Positions 1 through 5,804 are shown, counted from the stretch's first letter. The stretch: DNA of 26,496 bases from a virus (IMGVR_UViG_3300017768_000068:1-26496), one strand, 5' to 3'. Program-made: numbers and translations. The notes: a model not told the origin generated them from the letters alone.

Positions 1-569
1 TAAGTAAATATGGTGATGCATCAGGACATGGTAAGCGTGGAACATTACAACTTAAAAAATTAAAAGAAATAGCTGATGAAATTTATGTAATGGATTTTGA
101 ATCTTTCAGAGGTGGAACCAAAGCATTGAAAGCTAAAAGAGCTGAATTGAAATTAGGTAAAGATACATTTAAAGATGCACCATCATGGAGGCGTGCAAAT
201 CTTAAAAGATATAAAGATATTCTAAATGCAAGAGTAGGATCAAGAGATAATGTAGATTCTATGGTTGCTAAGATAGTTAAGCTAGCAAATGAAGCAATTG
301 CAGAAGGAATGGCAGTAATTAAGGTAGGTAGATATGATGAATTAGTAACTACTATTAATGGTAATGAAGTTGCAATGAAAGATGTTACATCAACAATGTC
401 AAGAGCATTGAGATCATATGGTGAATATATTAGGCAAGATAATGCTGCAGAAAGAGAAAAGGCTCAAGGTTATGGATCTTATAATCTTGATGCATCAAAA
501 GAAACTGCAGGATATATTAAAGAAATGTTAAGAGCATTTGAAACAGGCAAAGGAATTAATAGATATTAA
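1..569 (+). CDS. Conserved phage protein of unknown function, 5' end outside window (partial)
   Basis: The frame is open from base 3 to the TAA at 567-569, so the gene begins upstream; the ATG at 90 is internal. The visible 188 or so residues are helical and charged. They begin with a Gly/Lys-rich stretch (GHGKRGTLQLKKLKEIADE), then FESFRGGTKALKAKRAE, and end in ETGKGINRY. There is no signal peptide or membrane segment. I do not recognise a named family, though the style matches conserved unknowns of marine and Bacteroidota phages. The next gene starts 3 bases after the stop, so the two are probably co-transcribed. The reading frame is certain; the function is not. Confidence 0.75.
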   Translation, partial: SKYGDASGHGKRGTLQLKKLKEIADEIYVMDFESFRGGTKALKAKRAELKLGKDTFKDAPSWRRANLKRYKDILNARVGSRDNVDSMVAKIVKLANEAIAEGMAVIKVGRYDELVTTINGNEVAMKDVTSTMSRALRSYGEYIRQDNAAEREKAQGYGSYNLDASKETAGYIKEMLRAFETGKGINRY

Positions 570-571
570 TC

Positions 572-709
572 ATGGCCAGAAAAGCAACCGGATATACTCA
601 TACATCAGCAAAACGTAAAAAACGTCCTGGAGTACATGCAAAAAGCAAAACTTCTAACTGTAAACAATCAAAGTTTTATAAAAAGAAGTATAAAGGTCAA
701 GGAAGATAA
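572..709 (+). CDS. Very small, strongly basic phage protein (45 aa)
   Basis: The ATG at 572 follows the previous stop by two bases; the frame ends with TAA at 707-709. The product starts MARKATGYTHTSAKRKKRPG and ends in KKKYKGQGR. About a third of the residues are Lys or Arg, there is a single Cys (residue 30), and there are essentially no acidic residues. From memory, tiny proteins of this pattern (KRPGVHAKxKTS...KKxYxGQGR) occur in marine phages without known function; this was not searched. The composition suggests nucleic-acid or ribosome contact, but that is inference. Its short length and lack of a Shine-Dalgarno sequence are the weak points. The pattern conservation and tight packing argue that it is real. 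Confidence 0.65.
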   Translation: MARKATGYTHTSAKRKKRPGVHAKSKTSNCKQSKFYKKKYKGQGR

Positions 710-727
710 TTTAAATAGGTTTTAATT

Positions 728-922
728 ATGGGTCATTATGAAGATTTATGGTATGAAATTACCGAATCAATTAATAAATTAGGCTTAAAAAAAGAATTTG
801 ATGCACAATTGAGTAAAATGAATTGGCAAGATCATCATAAGTACAAAGAAACTCGTGAAAAATGGGCATATGCGTACGAAAAAGTTATAAAAAATACAAA
901 AAATGAAAGCAATACTAGATAA
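728..922 (+). CDS. Hypothetical protein, 64 aa
   Basis: The ORF starts at ATG 728, 18 bases after the preceding stop, and overlaps the next gene by 20 bases. The product is charged and helical with an aromatic N-terminus (MGHYEDLWYEITESINKLG) and a Lys/Glu-rich C-terminus. There is no signal peptide or membrane segment, and I recognise no family. The upstream sequence (AATTTAAATAGGTTTTAATT) offers only a weak AGG ribosome-binding site. The overlap with the downstream start suggests translational coupling. It is likely a real gene because it fills the gap in a dense same-strand array. Confidence 0.6.
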   Translation: MGHYEDLWYEITESINKLGLKKEFDAQLSKMNWQDHHKYKETREKWAYAYEKVIKNTKNESNTR

Positions 923-1421
923 TTTTAAAAAAATTTCAGATTCTGAATTTCATCTTAAAAAAGATATGCAATTTGCTACAATTATACAAGATGAAAATGA
1001 AAATGTTAAAATTGTAGACTATCAAGACAACCAAAATATAGAAATTGGTGATATTTTATCATATAATAGTACAGATTATACAATTACTGCAATAGATGCA
1101 AACGATTTTCATGAATTAAAAGTAGCTGTACAAAAAATTGAACAGCCAGGACAAGATGTTCCTGATAAAACTAATTATGTACCAAGAAAAATGACTCCTA
1201 GAAAGGCTAGAAGAGTAATATCTACTGCTCCTGTATCATCTAATGTCATAAAAACAGAAACAGATAAACCAATCCAGCGTTTATACGTTCCTAAAACCAA
1301 TCCTATCAAAGAAGAAACTACAAAACCAAAGCCTACAGAACCAAAATCAACGAAACAGAACATATTTAAACGATTTGCAGGTTGGATATCTAGGAAACTA
1401 TCTAACTATTCCAATAGTTAA
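903..1421 (+). CDS. Hypothetical protein, 172 aa, with proline-rich basic tail
   Basis: Starts at ATG 903 inside the end of the previous gene. Residues 1-80 look like a compact, beta-containing domain (IIQDENENVKIVDYQ, IEIGDILSYNSTDYTITAI). After about residue 85 the chain becomes low-complexity, rich in Pro, Lys and Thr (VPRKMTPRKARR, then KEETTKPKPTEPKSTK). It ends in a basic amphipathic segment (FKRFAGWISRKLSNYSNS). The layout suggests a folded head, a flexible linker and a short terminal helix that might bind a partner or a membrane; this is inference. I recognise no family. A 7-base inverted repeat overlaps its stop codon, and a putative late promoter follows. Confidence 0.7.
   Translation: MKAILDNFKKISDSEFHLKKDMQFATIIQDENENVKIVDYQDNQNIEIGDILSYNSTDYTITAIDANDFHELKVAVQKIEQPGQDVPDKTNYVPRKMTPRKARRVISTAPVSSNVIKTETDKPIQRLYVPKTNPIKEETTKPKPTEPKSTKQNIFKRFAGWISRKLSNYSNS
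1404..1419 (+). terminator. Small inverted repeat at the end of a gene, possible weak terminator
   Basis: AACTATT (1404-1410), CC, AATAGTT (1413-1419) is a perfect 7-base inverted repeat overlapping the stop codon at 1419-1421. It lies 16 bases before a putative late promoter, so it marks a boundary between transcription units. There is no T-run and the stem is AT-rich, so any termination would be weak. Confidence 0.3.
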
Positions 1422-1434
1422 ACTCTTGTAACTC

Positions 1435-1450
1435 CATATTTATATTAAAA
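1435..1450 (+). promoter_or_regulatory. Putative phage late promoter, motif CATATTTATATTAAAA
   Basis: The 16-mer CATATTTATATTAAAA begins 37 bases before the ATG at 1472. It recurs identically at 19190-19205 and nearly so at 2820, 8193 and 15052, each time just before a gene. The core TATTTATA is the reverse complement of the T4 late promoter box TATAAATA. Use by the gp55-like sigma encoded at 14204-15046 is inference. Confidence 0.5.
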
Positions 1451-1471
1451 TAAATAACAGGAAGAATAGAT

Positions 1472-2197
1472 ATGGGTTTATTAGGATTGGGTAACGTATT
1501 TAATGGGTTCAGGGGGCGTAATAGTTCAAGGAAACCAAGGGGACCTCAAGTCTTAGTTGGTCGTAGACCTAGAGTAAGCAATCCAGAAATGGAAGCAATT
1601 GCTGCTGCAATGGAACCAGGTGATGTAAAATTACCACAAAAATCAACCGGATATATTCTTATTACATCTAATGCAGATCCTGAGGAATCATATTTAGGAC
1701 GTATATTAGATTTTGATGTTAATAGAGGTAAGGTACACCAAATGTTTGGTAAAAATAAAAGAGGTGGTACTGAAAAAGTTTTATTAGATGGCCATGTTAT
1801 TTATGAAACACAATTAAGAAATGCAAGTCGTACAAAATTAATTGAAGAGTTTGCTGAGGAGTTTGATATACAACAATTATCAGCATCTCAAGTAGCTAAT
1901 ATATTAGCAGACGAAGAAGATGATCCGCAAATGTTTGGTGCAACTGCCCAATTAGATGATGCAATAGAAGATCAAATGGATGAATTAAGGTCTGAACTAG
2001 AAGCTGAATACCTTGAAAGGTTTGAAGAAGATTACCAAATGAGACTTAAACAAGAATATCCAGGAATGTTTAGTAATGATTTCCAAGAACATTATACTGA
2101 TATGGTTCAAGATGAATTAGATGATGTGGTTGAAGATCATGAAGACTTATATACAGAGTATATAGTAACCGATAAACACATAAGATATAAAAGGTAA
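1472..2197 (+). CDS. Acidic hypothetical protein, 241 aa, probably virion-associated
   Basis: Starts at ATG 1472 after an AGGAAG ribosome-binding site at about 1460. The N-terminus is Gly/Arg-rich (GLLGLGNVFNGFRGRNSSRK). Residues 60-120 look beta-rich (GYILITSNADPEESYLGRI, KVLLDGHVIYETQ). Residues 120-241 are helical and very acidic with coiled-coil character (DELRSELEAEYLERFEEDY). It lies 2 bases before another acidic protein and downstream of a putative late promoter, so a structural or assembly role is plausible. The Arg-rich start and acidic body resemble scaffold or internal virion proteins in composition only. I recognise no family. Confidence 0.7.
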   Translation: MGLLGLGNVFNGFRGRNSSRKPRGPQVLVGRRPRVSNPEMEAIAAAMEPGDVKLPQKSTGYILITSNADPEESYLGRILDFDVNRGKVHQMFGKNKRGGTEKVLLDGHVIYETQLRNASRTKLIEEFAEEFDIQQLSASQVANILADEEDDPQMFGATAQLDDAIEDQMDELRSELEAEYLERFEEDYQMRLKQEYPGMFSNDFQEHYTDMVQDELDDVVEDHEDLYTEYIVTDKHIRYKR

Positions 2198-2199
2198 TT

Positions 2200-2814
2200 A
2201 TGGAAAGAGATGACTTTTTTTACGAGTTTCAAGAAAAAGAAACTGATACAGTATACCAAGGCCAAGAAATAGAAATGATGGTCGATGATGAAAAGGATCT
2301 AGGAGAAGTCTACCTAGATGGAAATTTAATATTTCAAGAAACAGATGTATATTCAGAAGATGAACTTAAAGGATTATTTTTGGATGCATTTGAAGTTATA
2401 AAATCTGAGCCAGAAGGTTTAGATGAGATAGATTTTCCAGAATCAAATTCAGATAGATATAAAGAAGATATAGGAGAAGAACAAGAATTTGATGATGATG
2501 ATCCTGATTATCAACCTAGGTTGTATTCAAAGGGTGGTGAATTTATGACAACAGATGATAGAGAATTTGTTGGTGATTATCATATGCATCCACAATTTGG
2601 ACCTGTCATTGGTAAATTTGCACGTCGTGATAAAATACTAAAATCTGATATTTTACTTGAAATGGAAGATGATGATATAATACAAATTAGAAAGAAAGGC
2701 AAAGAGCCTGCAACAATAATAGACTATACCGTAGACGCCGATTTTGAGATGGATGATATGGATGATATAGATTATAGAGAAGAAGATGGTGTTGATAGTG
2801 GTGATTTCTACTAA
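2200..2814 (+). CDS. Very acidic protein, 204 aa, with GGEF...YHMHP...GP motif
   Basis: Begins two bases after the previous stop, in the same transcription unit. It is strikingly acidic, with Asp/Glu runs near residues 90-100 and again at the C-terminus (DMDDMDDIDYREEDG). In the centre (residues 109-140) is a compact motif with GGEFMTTDDREFVGDYHMHP followed by FGPVIGKFARRDK. From memory this GGEF/YVGxYHxHP/GPxxGxxH-like block appears in structural proteins of marine phages; this was not checked. The His-x-His-Pro cluster might bind a metal. No signal peptide or membrane segment. Function unknown; context suggests a virion or assembly protein. Confidence 0.7.
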   Translation: MERDDFFYEFQEKETDTVYQGQEIEMMVDDEKDLGEVYLDGNLIFQETDVYSEDELKGLFLDAFEVIKSEPEGLDEIDFPESNSDRYKEDIGEEQEFDDDDPDYQPRLYSKGGEFMTTDDREFVGDYHMHPQFGPVIGKFARRDKILKSDILLEMEDDDIIQIRKKGKEPATIIDYTVDADFEMDDMDDIDYREEDGVDSGDFY

Positions 2815-2819
2815 AGACG

Positions 2820-2835
2820 CATATTTATTTTAAAT
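2820..2835 (+). promoter_or_regulatory. Putative phage late promoter, motif CATATTTATTTTAAAT
   Basis: CATATTTATTTTAAAT begins 38 bases before ATG 2858, matching the motif at 1435, 15052 and 19190. It lies directly after the stop codon of the preceding gene and before a GGAG ribosome-binding site. Confidence 0.5.
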
Positions 2836-2857
2836 TAACAATAATAGGAGAAAAGTT

Positions 2858-3043
2858 ATGAGTACAACTCAGTTATATGATACATTGAATAACCTTTGGG
2901 AAGAGTTTCAAGAGAATCATAGAAAATTTACCGATAAAGGTAATAAGGCGGCAGCAACAAGAGCAAGAAAATCAATTGGTGAAATAAAAAAATTAGTAAC
3001 CGATTACAGAAAACAATCAGTATTAGAATCTAAAAGATCATAA
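2858..3043 (+). CDS. Histone H1/Hc1-like small DNA-binding protein (61 aa)
   Basis: The start ATG 2858 is preceded by a strong AGGAG. The protein has a short helical N-terminus (LYDTLNNLWEEFQENHRKF) and then a basic helix, KGNKAAATRARKSIGEIKKL, ending VTDYRKQS. The GNKAAxTRxRKxxxEIKKLxxxxRK pattern is what I recall of the bacterial Hc1/histone-H1-like family common in Bacteroidota, where small proteins of about this size bind and compact DNA. The residues are seen; membership is by memory of the family. A nucleoid-type role, on packaged phage DNA or on host DNA, is inference. The putative late promoter would fit packaging. Its first 8 leader and codon bases repeat those of the small gene at 10324. 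Confidence 0.7.
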   Translation: MSTTQLYDTLNNLWEEFQENHRKFTDKGNKAAATRARKSIGEIKKLVTDYRKQSVLESKRS

Positions 3044-3047
3044 TAAT

Positions 3048-3260
3048 ATGGCACGATTAACAAACCAACAACTGCATGATGAACTTTTATCAATTAAGGC
3101 AGATGTAAAAGAAATTAAAATTAGATTATTAGATCCAGATGATGGAACTATATCTAGAGTTAATCGTAACACTGATTTTAGAAAAAAGGCTAATGGTGCT
3201 TTATGGTCTGTATGGATTGCAGTATTAGGCATATTAGGTAAATTAATATTTTGGAATTAA
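3048..3260 (+). CDS. Small coiled-coil protein with C-terminal membrane helix (XhlA-like layout)
   Basis: 70 aa, starting four bases after the H1-like gene. Residues 1-45 form a charged helix (LHDELLSIKADVKEIKIRL then a VNRNTDFRKK segment). Residues 50-69 are a hydrophobic helix (ALWSVWIAVLGILGKLIFW) that ends the chain. This order, a coiled coil followed by one terminal transmembrane segment, is that of XhlA-type haemolysin/holin-associated proteins and of small phage membrane anchors. I see no enzyme motif. It might be a lysis accessory or an anchor for a phage complex. The assignment rests on layout only. Confidence 0.65.
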   Translation: MARLTNQQLHDELLSIKADVKEIKIRLLDPDDGTISRVNRNTDFRKKANGALWSVWIAVLGILGKLIFWN

Positions 3261-3263
3261 GAA

Positions 3264-3659
3264 ATGGAAGGTAAAGATTTAAAAGGTAGATTGAAGCAAA
3301 TTATACGAGAAGAAGTTCATTCGCTTATGAATGAAGAATCGTATAAATTTGGAACATTAGCAGATCCTAAAGATATGGACCCAAACGACCCAATGGTAAA
3401 AGTATCAGGATTTGCTTCTCTCAATCGATCATCTATTAGAACACAAATAGTTGATAGGCTATCAGGAGCATTAGCTACTGCAAAAGATGCAGCAAAGGGC
3501 GGAGATGCATCTTATGAAGCATATAAACAATTACAAGACTTAATTAGTGATGCGGGTATATTGTATAAATTAATAGGAGCTGAATTAGATATTGCTAATC
3601 AATTAGAAGGTAAAAGATTGAAAGGTGGTAGAAGATCTATTCCTATTCCAAAACAATAA
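3264..3659 (+). CDS. Phage protein with N-terminal IIREEV helix tag, 131 aa
   Basis: Starts at ATG 3264, three bases after the previous stop. The N-terminus, LKGRLKQIIREEVHSLMNE, is an amphipathic helix that closely resembles the N-termini of the proteins at 3666 and 19221. The remainder is helical (AYKQLQDLISDAGILYKLI) with a basic end (GKRLKGGRRSIPIPKQ). In T4, short N-terminal helices of head-internal proteins act as capsid-targeting tags removed by the prohead protease. A similar role here is inference from position, repetition and the Glu-ending pattern (LMNE). I recognise no other domain. Confidence 0.7.
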   Translation: MEGKDLKGRLKQIIREEVHSLMNEESYKFGTLADPKDMDPNDPMVKVSGFASLNRSSIRTQIVDRLSGALATAKDAAKGGDASYEAYKQLQDLISDAGILYKLIGAELDIANQLEGKRLKGGRRSIPIPKQ

Positions 3660-3665
3660 TATGTC

Positions 3666-3965
3666 ATGAAACAATCAGATATTAGAAAAATAATAAAAGA
3701 AGAAATTAACAATATTAATACCGAAGCTACCAAAACGGTAGTACAAAGAGGTACAGTTACGGATAATGCACGACTAGCTATGATTTTAAATAGTTTAGGG
3801 AAACGTGCAAAAGGATCTTTCCAAAAAAGGAAAGTGGTTTCACAGGTGATAATGAATTTAGCTACGGCATTAGAAATTACACCTAACGAAGTTTTAAGAG
3901 CTTACATAGATTATAAAAGAGATGCAAAAGGTGATGCATCGACTAAAGTAAAAAAAGATGACTAA
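3666..3965 (+). CDS. Small basic protein with N-terminal IIKEEI helix tag, 99 aa
   Basis: An earlier ATG at 3661 is closed by TGA two codons later, so ATG 3666 is the start. Residues 5-20 (DIRKIIKEEINNINTE) match the tag of the neighbouring protein at 3264. The body is basic (LNSLGKRAKGSFQKRKVV) and helical (NLATALEITPNEVLRAYID), ending in a Lys-rich tail (TKVKKDD). It is the last gene before the membrane cassette and its promoter. No named family recognised. The body could bind nucleic acid on composition alone. Confidence 0.7.
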   Translation: MKQSDIRKIIKEEINNINTEATKTVVQRGTVTDNARLAMILNSLGKRAKGSFQKRKVVSQVIMNLATALEITPNEVLRAYIDYKRDAKGDASTKVKKDD

Positions 3966-3967
3966 AG

Positions 3968-4006
3968 ATTAGGACTAACGAATAATATTTTATATATTAT
4001 ACATTA
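3968..4006 (+). promoter_or_regulatory. Putative promoter of the membrane cassette (TTAGGACTAACGA class)
   Basis: ATTAGGACTAACGA (3968-3981) is followed by an AT block with TATATATTATAC (3991-4002). The same arrangement occurs at 5823 (ATTAGGACTTACGA, 13 of 14 bases identical) and 9180, and more loosely at 4901 and 12121, always before a gene. This spacing implies a leader of roughly 100 bases before ATG 4112. Confidence 0.5.
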
Positions 4007-4026
4007 GTATTATGAATTAGGAGATT

Positions 4027-4046
4027 TACGCTATACGTATGGCGTA
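4027..4046. promoter_or_regulatory. 20-base imperfect palindrome in the outer-membrane gene leader
   Basis: TACGCTATACGTATGGCGTA is symmetric except for one position pair (T opposite G, which can still wobble-pair in RNA). It sits about 25 bases downstream of the putative -10 region. It could be an operator or, in RNA, a hairpin in the leader of the gene at 4112. Confidence 0.45.
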
Positions 4047-4050
4047 CATA

Positions 4051-4550
4051 AATTAGAGAGCTCCTTACATAAAAAGCCAATAGTGGCATAATAAAACAAA
4101 GGAGAAATTTTATGAAAAAATTGATTTTAACATTAGCATTAGTATTCTCAACGATAGTTGGAATGAATGCACAAACAACAGGAGACTGGTACGTAGGTAC
4201 AGGTGATGTAGCAAATACAGCATGGACTGAATGGTCAGTATCTCCAACAATCGGCTACGGTGTAATGGATAACCTAATGATAGGTGCTTCAGTAAGCCAA
4301 GCAGATTCAACAGTGGATATGGATATCGATTTCCATGCAAGATATTTTATAAAAGGATATTTTGCTTATTTAGCAACCGACGGACTATCTACGGATGGAA
4401 TGTCAATTGGAGCTGGTAAATTATTTACTTTAAGAAGTAATATTTACGTAGATCCAAAAGTCGTTTATAATACAGGGACTAAGACTACAAACCTTACATT
4501 AGGGTTTGGGTTTAAGTTTTAATAAGTAACAGTAAACGAGCTCTCTAATT
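4051..4550. repeat. Perfect 13-base inverted repeat flanking the outer-membrane protein gene
   Basis: AATTAGAGAGCTC (4051-4063) is the exact reverse complement of GAGCTCTCTAATT (4538-4550). The arms lie in the 5' leader and just after the stop codon of the gene at 4112-4522, about 475 bases apart. Bases 4061-4066 (CTCCTT), at the inner edge of the left arm, are also complementary to the AAGGAG ribosome-binding site at 4099-4104, with a small GCCA/TGGC hairpin (4076-4087) between. The arrangement could be a cassette boundary or a long-range RNA switch. Confidence 0.6.
4112..4522 (+). CDS. Small outer-membrane beta-barrel protein with signal peptide (136 aa)
   Basis: Strong AAAGGAG before ATG 4112. 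Residues 1-20 are a Sec signal peptide (MKKLILTLALVFSTIVGMNA) with likely cleavage before Gln21; a final NA|Q is typical of Bacteroidota exported proteins. The mature part of about 116 residues alternates hydrophobic and polar residues (YGVMDNLMIGASVSQ, KGYFAYLAT, MSIGAGKLF). It ends in TNLTLGFGFKF, with the terminal Phe of an outer-membrane barrel insertion signal. The size suits an eight-strand barrel. It is probably placed in the host outer membrane during infection. Possible roles are receptor masking against other phages or envelope change; neither is shown. It has its own promoter and terminator, as accessory (moron) genes do. Confidence 0.8.
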   Translation: MKKLILTLALVFSTIVGMNAQTTGDWYVGTGDVANTAWTEWSVSPTIGYGVMDNLMIGASVSQADSTVDMDIDFHARYFIKGYFAYLATDGLSTDGMSIGAGKLFTLRSNIYVDPKVVYNTGTKTTNLTLGFGFKF

Positions 4551-4551
4551 A

Positions 4552-4563
4552 GGCAATTTTGCC
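4552..4563 (+). other. Small GGCAA/TTGCC hairpin after the outer-membrane gene
   Basis: GGCAATTTTGCC can fold as a 4-5 base-pair stem between the outer-membrane gene and the small membrane gene, directly after the right arm of the 13-base repeat. It has no T-run, so it is more likely an RNA-stability or attenuation element than a terminator. Confidence 0.3.
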
Positions 4564-4595
4564 ACAAAATAATTAAATAAAAAAGAGGATTAAAT

Positions 4596-4820
4596 ATGGA
4601 TTCAGTAATTAAATATGTAACAGGATTTTTTGGTGGACTATTATCAGTAATGATGGCAGTAATACCAGTATCAATCTTGTGGACCGTTTTAACAGGTGGT
4701 ACAGTATTTGGCATGGATGTAATAGCTAATTTATCAGCTCTTGTAGAAGCACTAGGTAATGGTGGTTTTGTAGGATTGATCGTATTAGTAATTGTAATGT
4801 CATTTTTTACTAAAAAATAA
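4596..4820 (+). CDS. Small two-helix inner-membrane protein (holin-like, 74 aa)
   Basis: AGAGGA precedes ATG 4596. Two hydrophobic segments, about residues 8-33 (VTGFFGGLLSVMMAVIPVSI) and 56-71 (GGFVGLIVLVIVMSFF), flank a short loop with FGMDVIANLSALVEAL. The chain ends in a KK charge cap. Size and layout fit class II holins, and from memory the FGMDVxANLxxLxxxLGxxGFVGLxVL pattern occurs in small membrane proteins of marine phages. It lies between the outer-membrane gene and a terminator, so both proteins come from one transcript and could act on the two envelope membranes. Holin function is inference; no lysin is adjacent. Confidence 0.7.
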   Translation: MDSVIKYVTGFFGGLLSVMMAVIPVSILWTVLTGGTVFGMDVIANLSALVEALGNGGFVGLIVLVIVMSFFTKK

Positions 4821-4840
4821 TTAGTTTAATTTGTTATATA

Positions 4841-4868
4841 AGAAAGGCGTTTCGGCGTCTTTCTTTTT
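4841..4868 (+). terminator. Rho-independent terminator closing the membrane cassette
   Basis: AGAAAGGCG (4841-4849), loop TTTCGG, CGTCTTTCT (4856-4864) gives a 9-base-pair stem with one G-T pair, followed by a T-run to 4868. It is the clearest terminator in the window, 20 bases after the stop at 4820. Confidence 0.85.
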
Positions 4869-4900
4869 GTAAACTTTTTCAAAAAAAGCTGTAAAAAGAT

Positions 4901-4936
4901 TTGGTTAATTGAAATATTTTTCTTATCTTTATATAA
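4901..4936 (+). promoter_or_regulatory. Putative promoter, flavobacterial-like TTG / TATCTTTA
   Basis: TTG at 4901, a 20-base spacer, and TATCTTTA at 4924-4931 fit the published Bacteroidota sigma pattern TTG / TAnnTTTG apart from the last base. The stretch AATTGAAATATTTTTCTTAT is nearly identical to that upstream of uvsE (9189 onward), supporting a shared promoter class. It lies just after the terminator and starts a new transcript. Confidence 0.55.
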
Positions 4937-4950
4937 ATAAAAAAGGTAAG

Positions 4951-4972
4951 AGGTCTAGCCAGAAGTAGACCT
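4951..4972 (+). promoter_or_regulatory. Perfect 7-base-pair hairpin at the 5' end of a transcript
   Basis: AGGTCTA (4951-4957), loop GCCAGAAG, TAGACCT (4966-4972). It lies about 20 bases past the putative -7 box and 17 bases before ATG 4990. The rest of the leader is plain A-rich. It could be an mRNA-stabilising 5' hairpin or a binding site for the product of the following gene. Confidence 0.55.
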
Positions 4973-4989
4973 AAATTAAAAATTAAAAA

Positions 4990-5322
4990 ATGTTAAATAG
5001 TTATTCAAGAAAAGAAATGGGATTATCAAAAAATAATTCAGTACACGAAATGGTAGATGTCTTAAAAAGAATAGGTCCAATGACCGAAACAGAAATCCAT
5101 AAAGCAGCATTTGGTTATGACAGAAATCGTTCAAGCCAATCAAATAAAAAATATGCTGATATGCTTCGTAGAGGTTTGAAGAAAGGTATTATTGATAGAA
5201 TGGAATGGCCTAAAGATGCAATTAAGCATGGTAGAGCTCAATTTATATATTATGCAACCAGAACGCCAGAAGTAGAATGTTCTGCGGAATTAGATAATGC
5301 AATGTATAACGAATCTATATAA
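4990..5322 (+). CDS. Small putative winged-helix protein, 110 aa
   Basis: Starts at ATG 4990 behind an A-rich leader (AATTAAAAATTAAAAAATG, identical before the gene at 6119) and no Shine-Dalgarno. Residues 17-75 read as a helix-turn-helix arrangement: a helix (VHEMVDVLKRIG), PMTETEIHKAAFG, a basic DRNRSSQSNKKYADMLRRGL segment and a KKGIIDRM turn. A wing-like strand follows (GRAQFIYYATR). No named family recognised. It is the first gene after the terminator and has a hairpin in its leader, so a regulatory role, perhaps of its own operon, is plausible but inferred. It is followed two bases later by the phosphatase gene. Confidence 0.65.
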   Translation: MLNSYSRKEMGLSKNNSVHEMVDVLKRIGPMTETEIHKAAFGYDRNRSSQSNKKYADMLRRGLKKGIIDRMEWPKDAIKHGRAQFIYYATRTPEVECSAELDNAMYNESI

Positions 5323-5324
5323 GT

Positions 5325-5804
5325 ATGAATAAAGATAAATGGGTAATATTCGATTTAGATGGCACGTTAGCCAATATCGAAATACGTAGAAAATTAGCAT
5401 CTAAGTCTGGTAAAATGGATTGGGATATATTTTTTTCAGATAAACTTGTCGCATCTGATGAACCAAATCAACCAGTAATTATGATGGCTCAAGCATTAAA
5501 AGCTTTTGGATATAAAATAGCAATATTTTCAGGTAGAAGTGCATCATCAGAACAAGTTACTAAAGACTGGTTAAAAGAATATGAAGTTGAATATGATATA
5601 TTAAAAATGCGTCCTATTAAACATCCATTCAAATTTATGCCTGATGAAAAATTAAAATTAGGTTGGTTTGAAGAAGTATTTGTTAAGCCTGAAGATATGG
5701 ACGAAGTAGAAGTAGTAGCAGTATTTGATGATAGAGATAAAGTTGTCAATATGTGGAGAGAAATAGGATTAACATGTATGCAAGTAGCACCAGGAAACTT
5801 TTAG
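5325..5804 (+). CDS. HAD-family polynucleotide 3'-phosphatase-like protein (159 aa), no kinase domain
   Basis: The N-terminus has the HAD nucleophile motif FDLDGT (Asp10, Asp12). Motif II is FSGRS (Ser69, Arg71), a motif III Lys lies near 109-111, and motif IV is FDDRDKVVNMWREIGL (Asp135, Asp136). The ending CMQVAPGNF closely resembles the end of the 3'-phosphatase domain of T4 polynucleotide kinase. That domain removes 3' phosphates from nucleic acid ends during repair. The kinase half is absent and the length equals the phosphatase domain alone. A role in repairing DNA or RNA 3' ends is a family inference. Two bases separate it from the upstream gene. Confidence 0.8.
   Translation: MNKDKWVIFDLDGTLANIEIRRKLASKSGKMDWDIFFSDKLVASDEPNQPVIMMAQALKAFGYKIAIFSGRSASSEQVTKDWLKEYEVEYDILKMRPIKHPFKFMPDEKLKLGWFEEVFVKPEDMDEVEVVAVFDDRDKVVNMWREIGLTCMQVAPGNF

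Noticed and set aside
4596-4820. Firm call of holin
   Set aside because: The two-helix layout fits, but no endolysin or spanin genes are adjacent and many small phage membrane proteins look alike, so only holin-like is used.
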